NCBI GenBank assembly: GCA_015061165.1
Contig: SUXC01000003.1
Span: forward strand, 123,656-187,655
Direction of reading: 5' to 3'
Length of the DNA stretch: 64,000 bases
Origin: Bacteroidales bacterium
GTDB taxonomy: Bacteria > Bacteroidota > Bacteroidia > Bacteroidales > Paludibacteraceae
Position numbers and translations under genes: made by a program. The notes under the pieces are model-generated. The model was not told where the DNA came from. It made no database searches and was given only the letters and a program-made list of their open reading frames with translations. How positions within the stretch are numbered: the first letter of the stretch is position 1; the number at the start of each line of letters is the position of its first letter. This document shows, one piece after another, positions 16,604-25,800 of this stretch.

Positions 16604-17155
16604 ATGAAAGCAGTATATATTCATGGATTCACGGGTTCGATTTATTCTCCTATTGTGGAGAAGTTTCGTATGTATTATCCCGAATTGGAATGGTGTTTTA
16701 TCGAGGTGAATCAGAACCCCGATGAAGCATTGCCTAAAATCAGGCAGTTCCTCAACGATAATCCCGATGTGAAGTATCTGATTGGCAGCTCAATGGGCGG
16801 TTTTTATGTGCTCTGTACGGAGTTTGCAGGGCGAAAAATAGTTATCAATCCTTTATTGCAAGCGGGCAAAGTGATGAAATATGCGATCGGCACGCACAAA
16901 TGGCGTGGCAAACGCACCGATGGAGCTACCGAATTTACTTTTACCCTTGAAGATGCGGAGCGATTTAATCATTATACTCCTCAGGACTCGCCACAAACTG
17001 TATGTCATTATACTGAACACGACCAAGTTTTGGGCGAATGGACAAAAGAATATTATCCTACATTTTTTGCCAACTGCAAGATGGTGCCTGAACTGACGGG
17101 GCATTTCCTCAGCGAGGAATACATACAACTGCGGTTGAAAGAAGCGATGTTATAA
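16604..17155 (+). CDS. YqiA/YcfP-family alpha/beta hydrolase
   Basis: This small 183-residue esterase-like protein has the fold signature YIHGFTGS near the N-terminus, the nucleophile elbow GSSMGG at about residues 62-67, an acidic residue in YTEHDQVLG, and H in ELTGHFLSEE near the C-terminus. These give a complete Ser-Asp-His triad. The length fits the YqiA family. The substrate is unknown. It follows the flavoprotein gene by 16 bases. Confidence 0.85.
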   Translation: MKAVYIHGFTGSIYSPIVEKFRMYYPELEWCFIEVNQNPDEALPKIRQFLNDNPDVKYLIGSSMGGFYVLCTEFAGRKIVINPLLQAGKVMKYAIGTHKWRGKRTDGATEFTFTLEDAERFNHYTPQDSPQTVCHYTEHDQVLGEWTKEYYPTFFANCKMVPELTGHFLSEEYIQLRLKEAML

Positions 17156-17179
17156 CATAATATAAATAATGTGTACGCA

Positions 17180-17641
17180 ATGACTAATCAGGAAATAGAA
17201 AAGCGCGCAGAACGCGCCAAAGAGCTTTTTCACCAAGGATTCAACTGTAGCCAATCTGTGTTTGCTGCATGTGCCGACCTCTATGGTATTCATGATGAGG
17301 CACTTGCCTTACGTTTATCTGCCTCTTTTGGTGGTGGTATAGGGCGTATGCGCCAAACATGTGGTGCTGCATGTGGTATGTTCATGTTGGCAGGATTGGA
17401 GAATGGCAGTGCTACACCTCATGATGCCAAAGGTAAGATGCAAAATTATTCGCTCGTACAGGATTTGGCAGCGCAATTTAAGGTGGAACATGGCAGCCTT
17501 ATCTGCTCTGAACTGCTTGGCATTGCGCCAAAACCGCAAAATCCTATGCCCGAAGCCCGTACTGATGCATATTATCAGAAACGTCCTTGTGCCGAAATGG
17601 TGGCAAGTGCCGTGCGCATATTTCTAACAAACAAGTCATAG
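17180..17641 (+). CDS. C_GCAxxG_C_C family redox-type protein
   Basis: The 153-residue protein has the family cysteine pattern: FNCSQSVFAAC, then RQTCGAACGMFML, then LICSELLG and a late RPCAEMVA. The family is widespread in anaerobes and thought to carry electrons or metal, but its function is not established. An in-frame GTG lies 9 bases upstream; the ATG at 17180 was preferred. It sits in a run with a flavoprotein, which fits a redox role by inference. Confidence 0.85.
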   Translation: MTNQEIEKRAERAKELFHQGFNCSQSVFAACADLYGIHDEALALRLSASFGGGIGRMRQTCGAACGMFMLAGLENGSATPHDAKGKMQNYSLVQDLAAQFKVEHGSLICSELLGIAPKPQNPMPEARTDAYYQKRPCAEMVASAVRIFLTNKS

Positions 17642-17659
17642 CAACTCAAGAATAGCATT

Positions 17660-19513
17660 ATGAAGAAGATATATCTATTTGTTGTTACTCTTTTTGTTTT
17701 AGGTCGATTGTATGCTTTCAATTGTCCTATTACGCCTGCCAATAGTTTGCCCGAATACTACCAATCCATAGATGGTACCAGTGGGAAAGTACTACTCGAT
17801 TCCATTCAGCAAGTAGCCAAATTGGGTTATAGAACCACCGATTTTCGCTACGACAGTGTGTGGCTCGCCTTTAAGTACACTGATTTGCGTCCAGATGGAC
17901 TGGTGTGGGAGATATATAGCGATTGCCAATTTGAATACGAAAAAGACCGCACCTCCAACACCGAACAGACAGGCGAGTGCAAAGGATACAACCGTGAACA
18001 CGCGATGTGTCAGTCATGGTTTAGCGAGTATGACCTGCAAGGCAACAAGATGAGCTCGAGCAAGAAGAATTCACCAGGTTCGGATATTTTTCACATATAC
18101 CCCACCAGTTATGGTATGAATAGTCGCCGTGGTAATCGTCCGTATGGTGAGGTGGCAAAGGCTGATTTTACATCGGGTAATGGCACTCAGTATGGTGCAC
18201 CTGTTGCCACATTATCTGTAGAAAACAGTGTGGCTGGTGTGTATGTGGAAGGCACAATCAATATGAGCACCAATGTGCTTGAACCTGCTAATGAATACAA
18301 AGGCGATATTGCTCGTAGTTATTTTGGTACTATGGTCAAGTGGGCAGGCGAATGGACTTTCAATCGCGTGGATTTAGGGCGCGTAATCTTTGATGCTACT
18401 ATTGATAAGGACACGCATTACGGACCAGAGAATAACTACGGTCTCACTGACTATGGGTTGGCAATGTTGCTGAAGTGGCATCGCCAGGATCCCGTGTCGC
18501 AAAAGGAGGTGGACAGAAACAATGGCATACAAATGACACAGGGCAATCGTAATCCGTTTATTGATTACCCCTATTTGGTGGAATATATTTGGGGTGAGAT
18601 GTCTGGAGAGGTACTAAACTTGGATGAATTGTTGTGCTCTGCTGATGAACAATTTGAATTGGGAGTAAGCAATGGATATTTAGGTAATGTTGTTGATAAA
18701 CAAGTAGATACTGTATTTTGGATGGTGGGTGATGTGCTGCATGCTATGTCATTAGTCAATCATGGTACTCAGCTGAAGTCTCTGCCTTCTACACCTGTTT
18801 CGTGCAGCGATGTGAGTACGCGATTTATGGGGTGGACTGAGGCACCAATCATAGGTATTAGTGCTACCGCTCCTGCTTTGCTATATACCAATCTCTCTGA
18901 TTTTCCTGCGGTCAATGCCCATACTACTTACTATGCTGTCTTTGCACAAGAGGTACAATCGGAATTGACGGGTGAGACTATCACTATCAACAAAAACGAT
19001 TCTGCCGATTGGACACTTACTAATCTCAAGCATAAGCAGAATAAAACAGATGGCGCTTATTGGATATTGGCAAAAGATGCCAGTATCATTTCGCCTGTGA
19101 TTGACCTGCAAGCATTAGATTCGGTGTCTATGAATATCCGCAGTTATCAAGGCAAGAAAACGGTAGCCATTTCGGTTGATGGAACGGAGGTCGGACAACT
19201 GACTGCTTCTACCAATACCATTCAACGCTATGTATGGACTGCTCCCGAACTCAGTGGTAATCATTCATTGACTTTCACGGGTATAGATGTCACAGCAAGT
19301 TACGGAGTGGGAGTCAATGAAATTTCCATTTATATGGGCGGTGAGCAGGCTACCTATGTCAATTATCTTACTCATTGCGACAAAACCTCTTTGGATGATT
19401 TATCCATTCAGGTGCCTAATAGGCAGATGCGCAAGATATTACGTGATGGACAACTATATATTCAGGTCAATCAACAGACATACGATAGTATGGGTAGAGT
19501 AGTAAACCGATAA
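17660..19513 (+). CDS. Secreted endonuclease I family nuclease with C-terminal sorting-type tail
   Basis: This is a 617-residue exported nuclease. Residues 1-20 are a signal peptide. The endonuclease I core is at about residues 30-320: NREHAMCQSWF with catalytic H114, then SDIFHIYPTSYGMNSRRGN. A region with repeat-like strands follows, with a jelly-roll-like segment around residues 440-560. The C-terminus (RKILRDGQLYIQVNQQTYD) matches the style of Bacteroidales type IX sorting tails. It would cut DNA outside the cell. It has no partner gene and is co-directional with its neighbours. Confidence 0.85.
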   Translation: MKKIYLFVVTLFVLGRLYAFNCPITPANSLPEYYQSIDGTSGKVLLDSIQQVAKLGYRTTDFRYDSVWLAFKYTDLRPDGLVWEIYSDCQFEYEKDRTSNTEQTGECKGYNREHAMCQSWFSEYDLQGNKMSSSKKNSPGSDIFHIYPTSYGMNSRRGNRPYGEVAKADFTSGNGTQYGAPVATLSVENSVAGVYVEGTINMSTNVLEPANEYKGDIARSYFGTMVKWAGEWTFNRVDLGRVIFDATIDKDTHYGPENNYGLTDYGLAMLLKWHRQDPVSQKEVDRNNGIQMTQGNRNPFIDYPYLVEYIWGEMSGEVLNLDELLCSADEQFELGVSNGYLGNVVDKQVDTVFWMVGDVLHAMSLVNHGTQLKSLPSTPVSCSDVSTRFMGWTEAPIIGISATAPALLYTNLSDFPAVNAHTTYYAVFAQEVQSELTGETITINKNDSADWTLTNLKHKQNKTDGAYWILAKDASIISPVIDLQALDSVSMNIRSYQGKKTVAISVDGTEVGQLTASTNTIQRYVWTAPELSGNHSLTFTGIDVTASYGVGVNEISIYMGGEQATYVNYLTHCDKTSLDDLSIQVPNRQMRKILRDGQLYIQVNQQTYDSMGRVVNR

Positions 19514-19526
19514 AAATCAAATAGAT

Positions 19527-20915
19527 ATGAAATACTTTTTAGCAATCATTGGTGGTGGTCCTGCGGGGTACACTGCCGCAGAGATTGCCTCCAAAGCAGG
19601 CAAAGATGTGGTCATTTTCGAGCAAACCGCATTAGGCGGTACTTGCCTCAATGTAGGATGTATTCCTACTAAGACCTTATTATATAGTGCAAAACAGTAC
19701 TATAATGCTACCCACTCAGACAAGTATGGGGTGAAAGCTGAAAGTGTAACCTTTGACTATACCAAGATCGTGCAACGCAAAACCAAAGTGGTGCGCAAGT
19801 TGGTGGCAGGCATTAAGCAGAAGCTCAACAACGAGCACTGCACTACTGTCATGGGGGCTGCATCTATCGTGAGCCGTACAGATGAGCAGGTGGTGATAGC
19901 ATGTGGTGAGGAGCAATACGAGGCAGAGAACTTGTTGATTTGTACGGGTTCTACCAATTTCGTGCCGCCTATTCCTGGCATTAAGGACAACCCTGCTGTA
20001 TGGGATTCAACTGATGCGTTAGATACGAAAGAGTTGCCCCAATCTATGATTATCGTGGGTGGTGGCGTGATAGGTATGGAGTTTGCTACTTTGTACCACG
20101 AGTTGGGTGTGCCAGTCACGGTTATTGAGGCGATGCCAACTATCTTGCCTAACCTTGACCAAGAGGTGGTAACTATCTTGTTGGAGAAATACCGCAAAGC
20201 GGGTATTCAAATCCTAACGGATACAAAAGTGACTGAAATACAGGGTAATAAGGTGCTGACCACCAATGGTGAATACGAGGCAGAGCATATCCTTGTGTCG
20301 GTAGGTCGCCGTGCGAATATGCAGGGATTGGAGGCTTTGACTGACCTTGAGATGTACCGTGGTGGTATTGTGGTGGATGAGTTTATGAAGACCAACCTCC
20401 AGAATGTCTATGCCGCAGGCGATGTGACGGGCAAGATTATGTTGGCACATGTGGCAAGTCGCCAAGCCGAAGTAGCAGTGGGGCGTATGCTCAAGCAACT
20501 GCCATTGCAGCGCATTGCCTACAATGCAATCCCGAGTGTTGTTTATACCAATCCTGAGATAGCATGTATCGGATTGACTGAGAAGGACTTAAACGATATT
20601 CGTGAAGGCGATTTTGCACCTACAATGTCGCTTGACAAACCATTTGTGGAGTATGAGGTACACCAGTTGCCGATGACCTATTCAGGTCGTTTTGTGGCTG
20701 AAAACGAGGGAGAGACGGGCTTGTGCAAAGTGATTGTGGACAAGAAGAACAAAACCATTATTGGTGTCCACATGATTGGTAATCCATGTTCGGAGTTCGT
20801 GGCTGCTGCCAGTTTTGCGGTGCGTATGGGCTATACGGTGGGCGAGTTCAAACAGGTGGTCTTCCCGCACCCTACGGTAGGCGAGGTGTTACGTGAGACA
20901 ATTATGGAGGCATGA
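19527..20915 (+). CDS. lpdA: Dihydrolipoyl dehydrogenase
   Basis: This flavoenzyme reoxidises dihydrolipoamide with NAD. The FAD loop is IIGGGPAGYTAAE, the redox disulfide is C40-LNVG-C45 in the motif GGTCLNVGCIPTK, the NAD loop is VGGGVIGMEFA, and the catalytic dyad near the end is H448 and E453 (FPHPTVGE). At 462 residues it is full length. No E1/E2 oxo-acid dehydrogenase genes are nearby. In this window gcvP (51416) is the only recognised gene of a complex that would use it, as the L protein of glycine cleavage. Confidence 0.97.
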   Translation: MKYFLAIIGGGPAGYTAAEIASKAGKDVVIFEQTALGGTCLNVGCIPTKTLLYSAKQYYNATHSDKYGVKAESVTFDYTKIVQRKTKVVRKLVAGIKQKLNNEHCTTVMGAASIVSRTDEQVVIACGEEQYEAENLLICTGSTNFVPPIPGIKDNPAVWDSTDALDTKELPQSMIIVGGGVIGMEFATLYHELGVPVTVIEAMPTILPNLDQEVVTILLEKYRKAGIQILTDTKVTEIQGNKVLTTNGEYEAEHILVSVGRRANMQGLEALTDLEMYRGGIVVDEFMKTNLQNVYAAGDVTGKIMLAHVASRQAEVAVGRMLKQLPLQRIAYNAIPSVVYTNPEIACIGLTEKDLNDIREGDFAPTMSLDKPFVEYEVHQLPMTYSGRFVAENEGETGLCKVIVDKKNKTIIGVHMIGNPCSEFVAAASFAVRMGYTVGEFKQVVFPHPTVGEVLRETIMEA

Positions 20916-21439
20916 GCATGGAACGCCAACAAAAAGTATTAACTTATCTATCTGAGCATCAGATACCTTATGAGTGTTACAACCACCCAGAGGGTAAGAC
21001 TATTGAAGAGGCGAAGCGTTGGTGGCGAGAGGATGGCAGTGTGCATTGCAAGAATATTTTTATGCGCAATCACAAGGGCACGCAGCATTATCTGATTTGT
21101 TTCCATTGCGATCATGACTTAGCTATTCACGATTTGGAGCAGCGTCTTAAGGCATCCTTGTTGGCTGCGGGTCAGAACTCCCCGGGTAAGTTATCCTTTG
21201 CCAGTCCCGAGCGCATGCTCAAGTACCTTGGGCTCGAACCGGGTAGTGTCAGTCCTTTCGGGCTTATCAACGATGAGCAGCACCATGTGATACTGTTCCT
21301 TGATAAACATTTGCAAGAGGCGGATACTCTGAGTTTTCACCCAAATGACTGCCGTGGTACGGTGGTTATCAAGCGAACTGATTTCTGCCGTTACCTGGAA
21401 TTGGTGGGCAATACGGTGGAGTGGATTGAGTTGTATTAG
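20912..21439 (+). CDS. YbaK/ProX-type aminoacyl-tRNA deacylase domain protein
   Basis: This 175-residue editing-domain protein resembles the free-standing prolyl-tRNA synthetase-associated domain (ProXp-ala/PrdX), which removes wrongly attached amino acids from tRNA. Matching parts are CKNIFMRNHKGTQHYLI early, then SPERMLKYLGLEPGSVSPFGLIND, the region that lines the editing site. It starts inside the lpdA stop (ATGA overlap of 4 bases); a second ATG lies 6 bases further. The tRNA it acts on is inferred, not shown. Confidence 0.88.
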   Translation: MSMERQQKVLTYLSEHQIPYECYNHPEGKTIEEAKRWWREDGSVHCKNIFMRNHKGTQHYLICFHCDHDLAIHDLEQRLKASLLAAGQNSPGKLSFASPERMLKYLGLEPGSVSPFGLINDEQHHVILFLDKHLQEADTLSFHPNDCRGTVVIKRTDFCRYLELVGNTVEWIELY

Positions 21440-21462
21440 TTTATAGTTTTAAGACACGGGAT

Positions 21463-21870
21463 ATGAAAAAATCTACACAAGAATGGGTAAGAGTTTTTAA
21501 GTTTGTGTTGTTTTCTGCCAGTGCGGGCATTATTCAAATCGGCTCTTTTACCTTGTTGAATGAATTTACAGGTTGGCGATACTGGCCATGTTATCTTATT
21601 TCGCTATTGTTGAGTATTTTTTGGAATTTCACGTTCAATCGTCGATTTACCTTCAAGTCCAATGCGAATATCACTCGTGCTATGTTGTTAGTGCTTGCGT
21701 TTTATGCGGTTTTCACCCCTGCAACTACTATTTTGGGCGACTGGTTGGCTGAGGATTTGCTTTGGAACGAATACCTTGTAACGGGTATTAATATGCTGCT
21801 CAACTTATCGTTGGAGTATCTTTATCAACGTTATGTTGTATATCGCAATAGGGTAGATAATAGAGAATAA
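21463..21870 (+). CDS. GtrA-family membrane protein
   Basis: This 135-residue protein has four predicted membrane helices and a positively charged N-terminus. The segments FVLFSASAGIIQIGSF and SIFWNFTFNRRFTFKS match the GtrA family, whose members help flip polyprenyl-linked sugars or act in polysaccharide synthesis. No glycosyltransferase is adjacent, so the partner is unknown. Confidence 0.88.
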   Translation: MKKSTQEWVRVFKFVLFSASAGIIQIGSFTLLNEFTGWRYWPCYLISLLLSIFWNFTFNRRFTFKSNANITRAMLLVLAFYAVFTPATTILGDWLAEDLLWNEYLVTGINMLLNLSLEYLYQRYVVYRNRVDNRE

Positions 21871-21892
21871 TAACCATTTGATTAATAATAAT

Positions 21893-22678
21893 ATGAAACG
21901 ATTACTTACACTTTACTTTATGCTTTTGGCTATTGTGCCAAGTATGCACCAATTATATGCTTGGGGGCAAAAGGGGCACCGTATTGTAGCGCAGGTGGCA
22001 TACGATAATTTGACCAATAGGGCGCGCAGGCAGATTGATGCAGTTTTGGGCAAGCATGGTATGATTTACTTATCCACTTGGGCGGATGAGATCAAGAGTG
22101 ATACTATTTATCCTAAGAGTCATACTTGTCATTACCAAGATTTGGATGGTGGTTTATCGGATGCTCAGGTGGTGGCTATGCTGACGGATTATCCTGAGGT
22201 GGGTGGAGATTTGTTTATGGCGTTGGATAGTTTGGAGGCGGTACTTATGCGCGATAAACGTTGCCACGATGCGTTGGTTTTCTATGTGCATTTGTATGCG
22301 GACCGTTTTTGTCCTATGCATGTGGCGCATTTGGATGATAAGGGAGGTAATGCTGTGAAAATGAAGTGGTTCGGTCAAAACACCAACCTGCACTCTGTAT
22401 GGGACGGCAAGATTATCGATAGCAAGGGCTTTAGCTATAGCGAGTATGCTGCTTATCTACACAATGTATATGGTAGCAAAAAGCGTGAGGTGATGCAACT
22501 TACCGATGAACAGACACTGCTCCAGACTTATCATATCACCGATGATATTTACCAATATCACACTACATGGAATGGCAATGCCTACCACTATACCTACCAC
22601 TGGACAGCTCCTATGGAGTGGCAAATGTATGTGGCAGGTGTGAAACTGGCACAAAGTCTAAATATGATATATAAGTAG
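21893..22678 (+). CDS. Secreted S1/P1-type zinc nuclease
   Basis: This 261-residue exported protein has a signal peptide ending LYA, after which the mature chain starts WGQKGHRIV. In the S1/P1 family that N-terminal Trp and the nearby His bind zinc. Further zinc ligands are in STWADEIKSD, PKSHTCHYQDLD, FYVHLYADRFCPMHV and NLHSVWDGKII. All ligand segments are present, so it should be an active single-strand nuclease or 3'-nucleotidase in the periplasm or outside. The ATG at 21893 puts the signal peptide at the N-terminus. Confidence 0.93.
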   Translation: MKRLLTLYFMLLAIVPSMHQLYAWGQKGHRIVAQVAYDNLTNRARRQIDAVLGKHGMIYLSTWADEIKSDTIYPKSHTCHYQDLDGGLSDAQVVAMLTDYPEVGGDLFMALDSLEAVLMRDKRCHDALVFYVHLYADRFCPMHVAHLDDKGGNAVKMKWFGQNTNLHSVWDGKIIDSKGFSYSEYAAYLHNVYGSKKREVMQLTDEQTLLQTYHITDDIYQYHTTWNGNAYHYTYHWTAPMEWQMYVAGVKLAQSLNMIYK

Positions 22679-22733
22679 GTGCGAATGTATGTTCTGGATT
22701 TTATTGACAATATTCTTCGCGACGCGTAACCAA

Positions 22734-23552
22734 ATGATAGACTTTACATTACGAAAATATCGCGAGTTGCTCGTGGCTTTGCAGAAAAAAGGGTATAAAT
22801 TTATCACTTTTGAGCAATATTGTGAGCAAAAACAGCTTGCCTTATCACCTCATCACCTTATCGCCTCATCGCCTAAATGGATTATCCTCCGCCACGATGT
22901 CGATCTCAAGGCACCGAACAGTTTGGCTACTGCCCAGATTGAACACGAGTTAGGGATTAATGCCAGTTATTATTTTCGGGTAGTGCCTCAGAGCAATCAG
23001 CCCGAGGTGATTCGTGCTATTGCTGCGTTGGGGCATGAGATTGGCTATCACTACGAGGATATGGCTTTGGCTGATGGTGATGTGGATGCGGCGTATGTGC
23101 ATTTTCAGAAGCAGTTAGCCTATTTCCGTTCGTTTTATCCTGTGCGTACTATTTGTATGCACGGTGCTCCTACCAGCAAGTGGGATGGCAAAGATTTGTG
23201 GAAAAAGTACGATTATCGTGCTTTAGGTGTGATTGGCGAGCCATATTTTGATGTTGATTTTGGTCAAGTCTTTTATCTCACGGATACGGGTCGTTGTTGG
23301 GATGGCTATAAAGTTTCGGTGCGTGATAAGATACCCAAATATCAAGATGAATGGGTAAAAAGTGGTTTAGTTTATCATCGAACGAACGATATTATCCGTG
23401 CTGCTGAGGGTGGTACGTTGCCTGCTTGTATAATGATTACCACGCATCCTCAGCGTTGGACGGACAAGCGCGTTGAGTGGGTTAGGGAGATCTTCACGCA
23501 AACTATCAAGAACGTAATTAAACGATTGATAATCAAATTAAAAGGTCACTAA
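22734..23552 (+). CDS. Polysaccharide deacetylase-like protein
   Basis: This 272-residue protein has a carbohydrate esterase 4-like core: WIILRHDVDLKA carries the metal-binding Asp pair, and GHEIGYHYEDMA carries the His motif. It lacks a signal peptide when the ATG at 22734 is used, which was preferred because the upstream ATG precedes no family sequence. Residues about 37-48 (ALSPHHLIASSP) are encoded by a tandem microrepeat (22841-22875). The substrate is unknown. A bidirectional terminator follows at once. Confidence 0.75.
   Translation: MIDFTLRKYRELLVALQKKGYKFITFEQYCEQKQLALSPHHLIASSPKWIILRHDVDLKAPNSLATAQIEHELGINASYYFRVVPQSNQPEVIRAIAALGHEIGYHYEDMALADGDVDAAYVHFQKQLAYFRSFYPVRTICMHGAPTSKWDGKDLWKKYDYRALGVIGEPYFDVDFGQVFYLTDTGRCWDGYKVSVRDKIPKYQDEWVKSGLVYHRTNDIIRAAEGGTLPACIMITTHPQRWTDKRVEWVREIFTQTIKNVIKRLIIKLKGH
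22841..22875. repeat. In-frame 8-9 base microrepeat in the deacetylase-like gene
   Basis: CTTATCACC, TCATCACC, TTATCGCC and TCATCGCC follow each other. The run is translated and adds a short Ser/His/Leu segment before the first catalytic motif. Confidence 0.7.
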
Positions 23553-23569
23553 CTTCAGTGACCTTTTAA
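23538..23569. terminator. Bidirectional intrinsic terminator
   Basis: TTAAAAGGTCACT and AGTGACCTTTTAA are exact complements (13 base pairs) with loop AACTTC, between two convergent genes. The A/T ends provide T-runs on both strands. Confidence 0.9.
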
Positions 23570-23923
23570 TTACTCCTCTTCTTGATAATATCCTTTTTCG
23601 ATACCGTATTGCAGTTCGCCATCCATGATGAGTTGGATTTGTGTGCTGCTGAGAGTATGTCCCTGTTCTTTGGTGGTTTTAATCAGGTATTCTAATTGTT
23701 CTGTTTCGTCGATTTCGCCATCGAGATAGGTCATTTCACCTGCTTGTTCATCTTCTTCTATGAGACCGTTTTCTACCAGATAGTCATCCATGAGGTCGAG
23801 TACGAGCAGTACGTCTGACTGTGTCATACCTTGGCGATCCGCTTCAGGGATATGGTTCCAGATGTAGTTCAAAAGTTCTTTTTCCTCTGCATCAAGCAGG
23901 CTTAATTCAATGTTTGTATTCAT
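23570..23923 (-). CDS. Small acidic hypothetical protein
   Basis: This 117-residue protein is strongly acidic, mostly helical and without membrane segments or a signal peptide. It begins MNTNIELSLLDAEEKELLNY and ends GIEKGYYQEEE. I do not recognise a family, though the style is that of conserved Bacteroidales cytoplasmic proteins. It has its own promoter region divergent from cdsA and ends at a strong terminator, so it is very probably real. Confidence 0.7.
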   Translation of the reverse strand: MNTNIELSLLDAEEKELLNYIWNHIPEADRQGMTQSDVLLVLDLMDDYLVENGLIEEDEQAGEMTYLDGEIDETEQLEYLIKTTKEQGHTLSSTQIQLIMDGELQYGIEKGYYQEEE

Positions 23924-23952
23924 AATTTCTGATATTTTAGTGAATTTGCTTG

Positions 23953-23980
23953 CAAAATTACAAAATTATTCTTACCTTTG
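23953..23980. promoter_or_regulatory. Overlapping divergent promoters for the acidic protein and cdsA
   Basis: On the plus strand TTGC (23950) and TACCTTTG (23973-23980) are 23 bases apart and serve cdsA. On the minus strand TAATTTTG (23960-23953) with TTTG about 24 bases before it serves the 23923 gene. The elements overlap, so the two polymerases would compete. Confidence 0.65.
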
Positions 23981-24008
23981 CAAATTATTTTAGAAATAAT
24001 TTACGATT

Positions 24009-24857
24009 ATGAATAATTTTGTCAAACGAACCCTCTCTGCGATTGTGTATGCAGGTCTGGTGCTTACATCTATTTTGGTGCAACCTCAGTGTTTTGGCAC
24101 GCACCCATTGTTGTTTGGTGCGTTGTTCTTGATAGTTAGTACTTTGGCGGTACGTGAGTTCCACGTGTTGGTGGGTTCTGATATTCGCCTCCAGTCGTAT
24201 GCGATGATTGCTAATGTGCTCTTGTTCACGACCTTGTATTTCCTCTTTTATGGCGATGGTATATGGTCTGTCTTATTGGTGGCATATGTGGCAATCATGC
24301 TATTGGCATTGATTACGCAGCTTTTCCGTGAAAATAGCCATGCAATAGAGTCTTGGGGTAATCTGTGTGCCAGCCAGATTATGGTGGCATTGCCTTTTGC
24401 GCTGATGAATGGCGTGCTAATGCACAATCGATATTTGCTCTTGGCGTTGTTTATCCTCTTGTGGGTGAATGATAGCGGTGCCTATATCATTGGCAGTTTG
24501 ACTGCCAAACTACCAAAAGGTAACCACAAGATGTTTCCACGCGTTAGCCCTGCCAAATCGTGGGAGGGGCTGATAGGGGGTATGCTATTCTCTCTGTTAG
24601 CGGGCTATGTGTTCTACCTAATAGGTTGGACGGCAGATTTGGGACTGGCAAATAGTTTGTGGTTTGCAGCTTTTGGTTCGGTATTTGGTACGTTGGGCGA
24701 CCTAATGGAGAGTTTGCTCAAACGTACATTGGGCGTGAAAGATTCGGGCAAGTTCATGCCTGGACACGGTGGTGTGTTGGATCGTTTTGACAGTTTGTTA
24801 TTGGCAACCCCTGTGGTGTATTTCTTGTTTGTTTACCTTGTAACCTACGTAATATAA
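24009..24857 (+). CDS. cdsA: Phosphatidate cytidylyltransferase
   Basis: This membrane enzyme makes CDP-diacylglycerol from phosphatidate and CTP, the entry to all phospholipids. It is 282 residues with about seven membrane helices. The C-terminal family signature is complete: LLKRTLGVKDSGKFMPGHG, then GVLDRFD, including the K-D, H-G-G and D-R-x-D residues. Its product feeds the CDP-alcohol transferase at 3153. An acyltransferase gene follows after a heptamer array. Confidence 0.97.
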   Translation: MNNFVKRTLSAIVYAGLVLTSILVQPQCFGTHPLLFGALFLIVSTLAVREFHVLVGSDIRLQSYAMIANVLLFTTLYFLFYGDGIWSVLLVAYVAIMLLALITQLFRENSHAIESWGNLCASQIMVALPFALMNGVLMHNRYLLLALFILLWVNDSGAYIIGSLTAKLPKGNHKMFPRVSPAKSWEGLIGGMLFSLLAGYVFYLIGWTADLGLANSLWFAAFGSVFGTLGDLMESLLKRTLGVKDSGKFMPGHGGVLDRFDSLLLATPVVYFLFVYLVTYVI

Positions 24858-24864
24858 TCCCTTC

Positions 24865-24911
24865 CTTTACACTTTTACACTTTATACTTTTACACTTTAC
24901 ACTCTAAACTC
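24865..24911. repeat. Degenerate 7-8 base array between cdsA and acyltransferase
   Basis: Variants of CTTTACA/TTTTACAC and CTCTAAAC follow each other through the whole intergenic gap, ending just before the next ATG. Confidence 0.8.
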
Positions 24912-24912
24912 C

Positions 24913-25785
24913 ATGCATTTTTTGATTCGCATATTCAGCCTGTTACCTTTATCCGTCTTATATATGATTTCGGATGTAATACTCTATCCATTAGTGTATT
25001 ATGTGGCTCGTTATCGCCTGAAGGTAGTGCGTAAGAATTTGCGTAATTCCTTTCCAAATAAGAGTAGTATCGAGTTGAAAGCCATAGAAAAGAGGTTCTA
25101 TCATCATTTCTCCGACCTATTGCTTGAGGTGGTGTATGGCTATCGTGCGAGTGCAGAGGAGATGTGCGAACGGGTAGTATTTGAAAATGTGGATTTGGTA
25201 GAGGATTTAGCAGCACAAACGCATGGTGTGATTGCTTATTTGGGGCATATTGGTAATTGGGAATGGATAGCTGATCTCAATAATCGCTTTGCCAACCCAG
25301 ATATGGTTGAATATAATGTTTATCGCCGATTAAAGAACCCTCGTTCCGATAAAATGATGTTAGAATTGCGTAGTAAACGTGGTGGTGAATGTATTGAAAA
25401 GAGTCAATTATTGCGCAAATTGGTTTTATTACGCCGTGCAGCACATCCTTTTGTGGTAGGTATGTTGGCGGATCAGAAACCATCGAAGCGCAGTTCGTAT
25501 ATTTGGACGGAGTTCTTACACCAAGAAACAGCGTTTTTGGACGGCAGCGAAGTCATAGCCCAGAAATTCGGGTTTGCAGCCGTCTATGCACATATTTCTT
25601 CGCCAAATCGAGGATATTATCGTGTTCGTTTCGAACTGATTACAGATAATCCTTCGGCAATGCCACCTCAAACGATGACCAATCGCTATGCTGAACTTTT
25701 AGAGCAGAACATTTGTGCTCAGCCTGAACAGTGGCTTTGGACACACAACCGATGGAAATGGGGCAGAGCGGAATTAGAGGGGTAA
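24913..25785 (+). CDS. Lysophospholipid/lipid A acyltransferase (LpxL/HtrB family)
   Basis: This 290-residue inner-membrane acyltransferase has an N-terminal membrane segment, then YLGHIGNWEW with the H-x4-E catalytic motif at about residues 116-121, and GMLADQKPSKRSSY, the second family block. It matches LpxL-type lipid A acyltransferases in length and order. Whether it acts on lipid A or another lipid is not shown. The stop codon lies within a terminator hairpin. Confidence 0.88.
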   Translation: MHFLIRIFSLLPLSVLYMISDVILYPLVYYVARYRLKVVRKNLRNSFPNKSSIELKAIEKRFYHHFSDLLLEVVYGYRASAEEMCERVVFENVDLVEDLAAQTHGVIAYLGHIGNWEWIADLNNRFANPDMVEYNVYRRLKNPRSDKMMLELRSKRGGECIEKSQLLRKLVLLRRAAHPFVVGMLADQKPSKRSSYIWTEFLHQETAFLDGSEVIAQKFGFAAVYAHISSPNRGYYRVRFELITDNPSAMPPQTMTNRYAELLEQNICAQPEQWLWTHNRWKWGRAELEG

Positions 25786-25800
25786 CACCCTCTTTTTTTT
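25776..25800 (+). terminator. Intrinsic terminator overlapping the acyltransferase stop
   Basis: AGAGGG (25776-25781) pairs with CCCTCT (25788-25793), followed by a run of T on the plus strand. The stop codon is in the loop. Confidence 0.8.
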
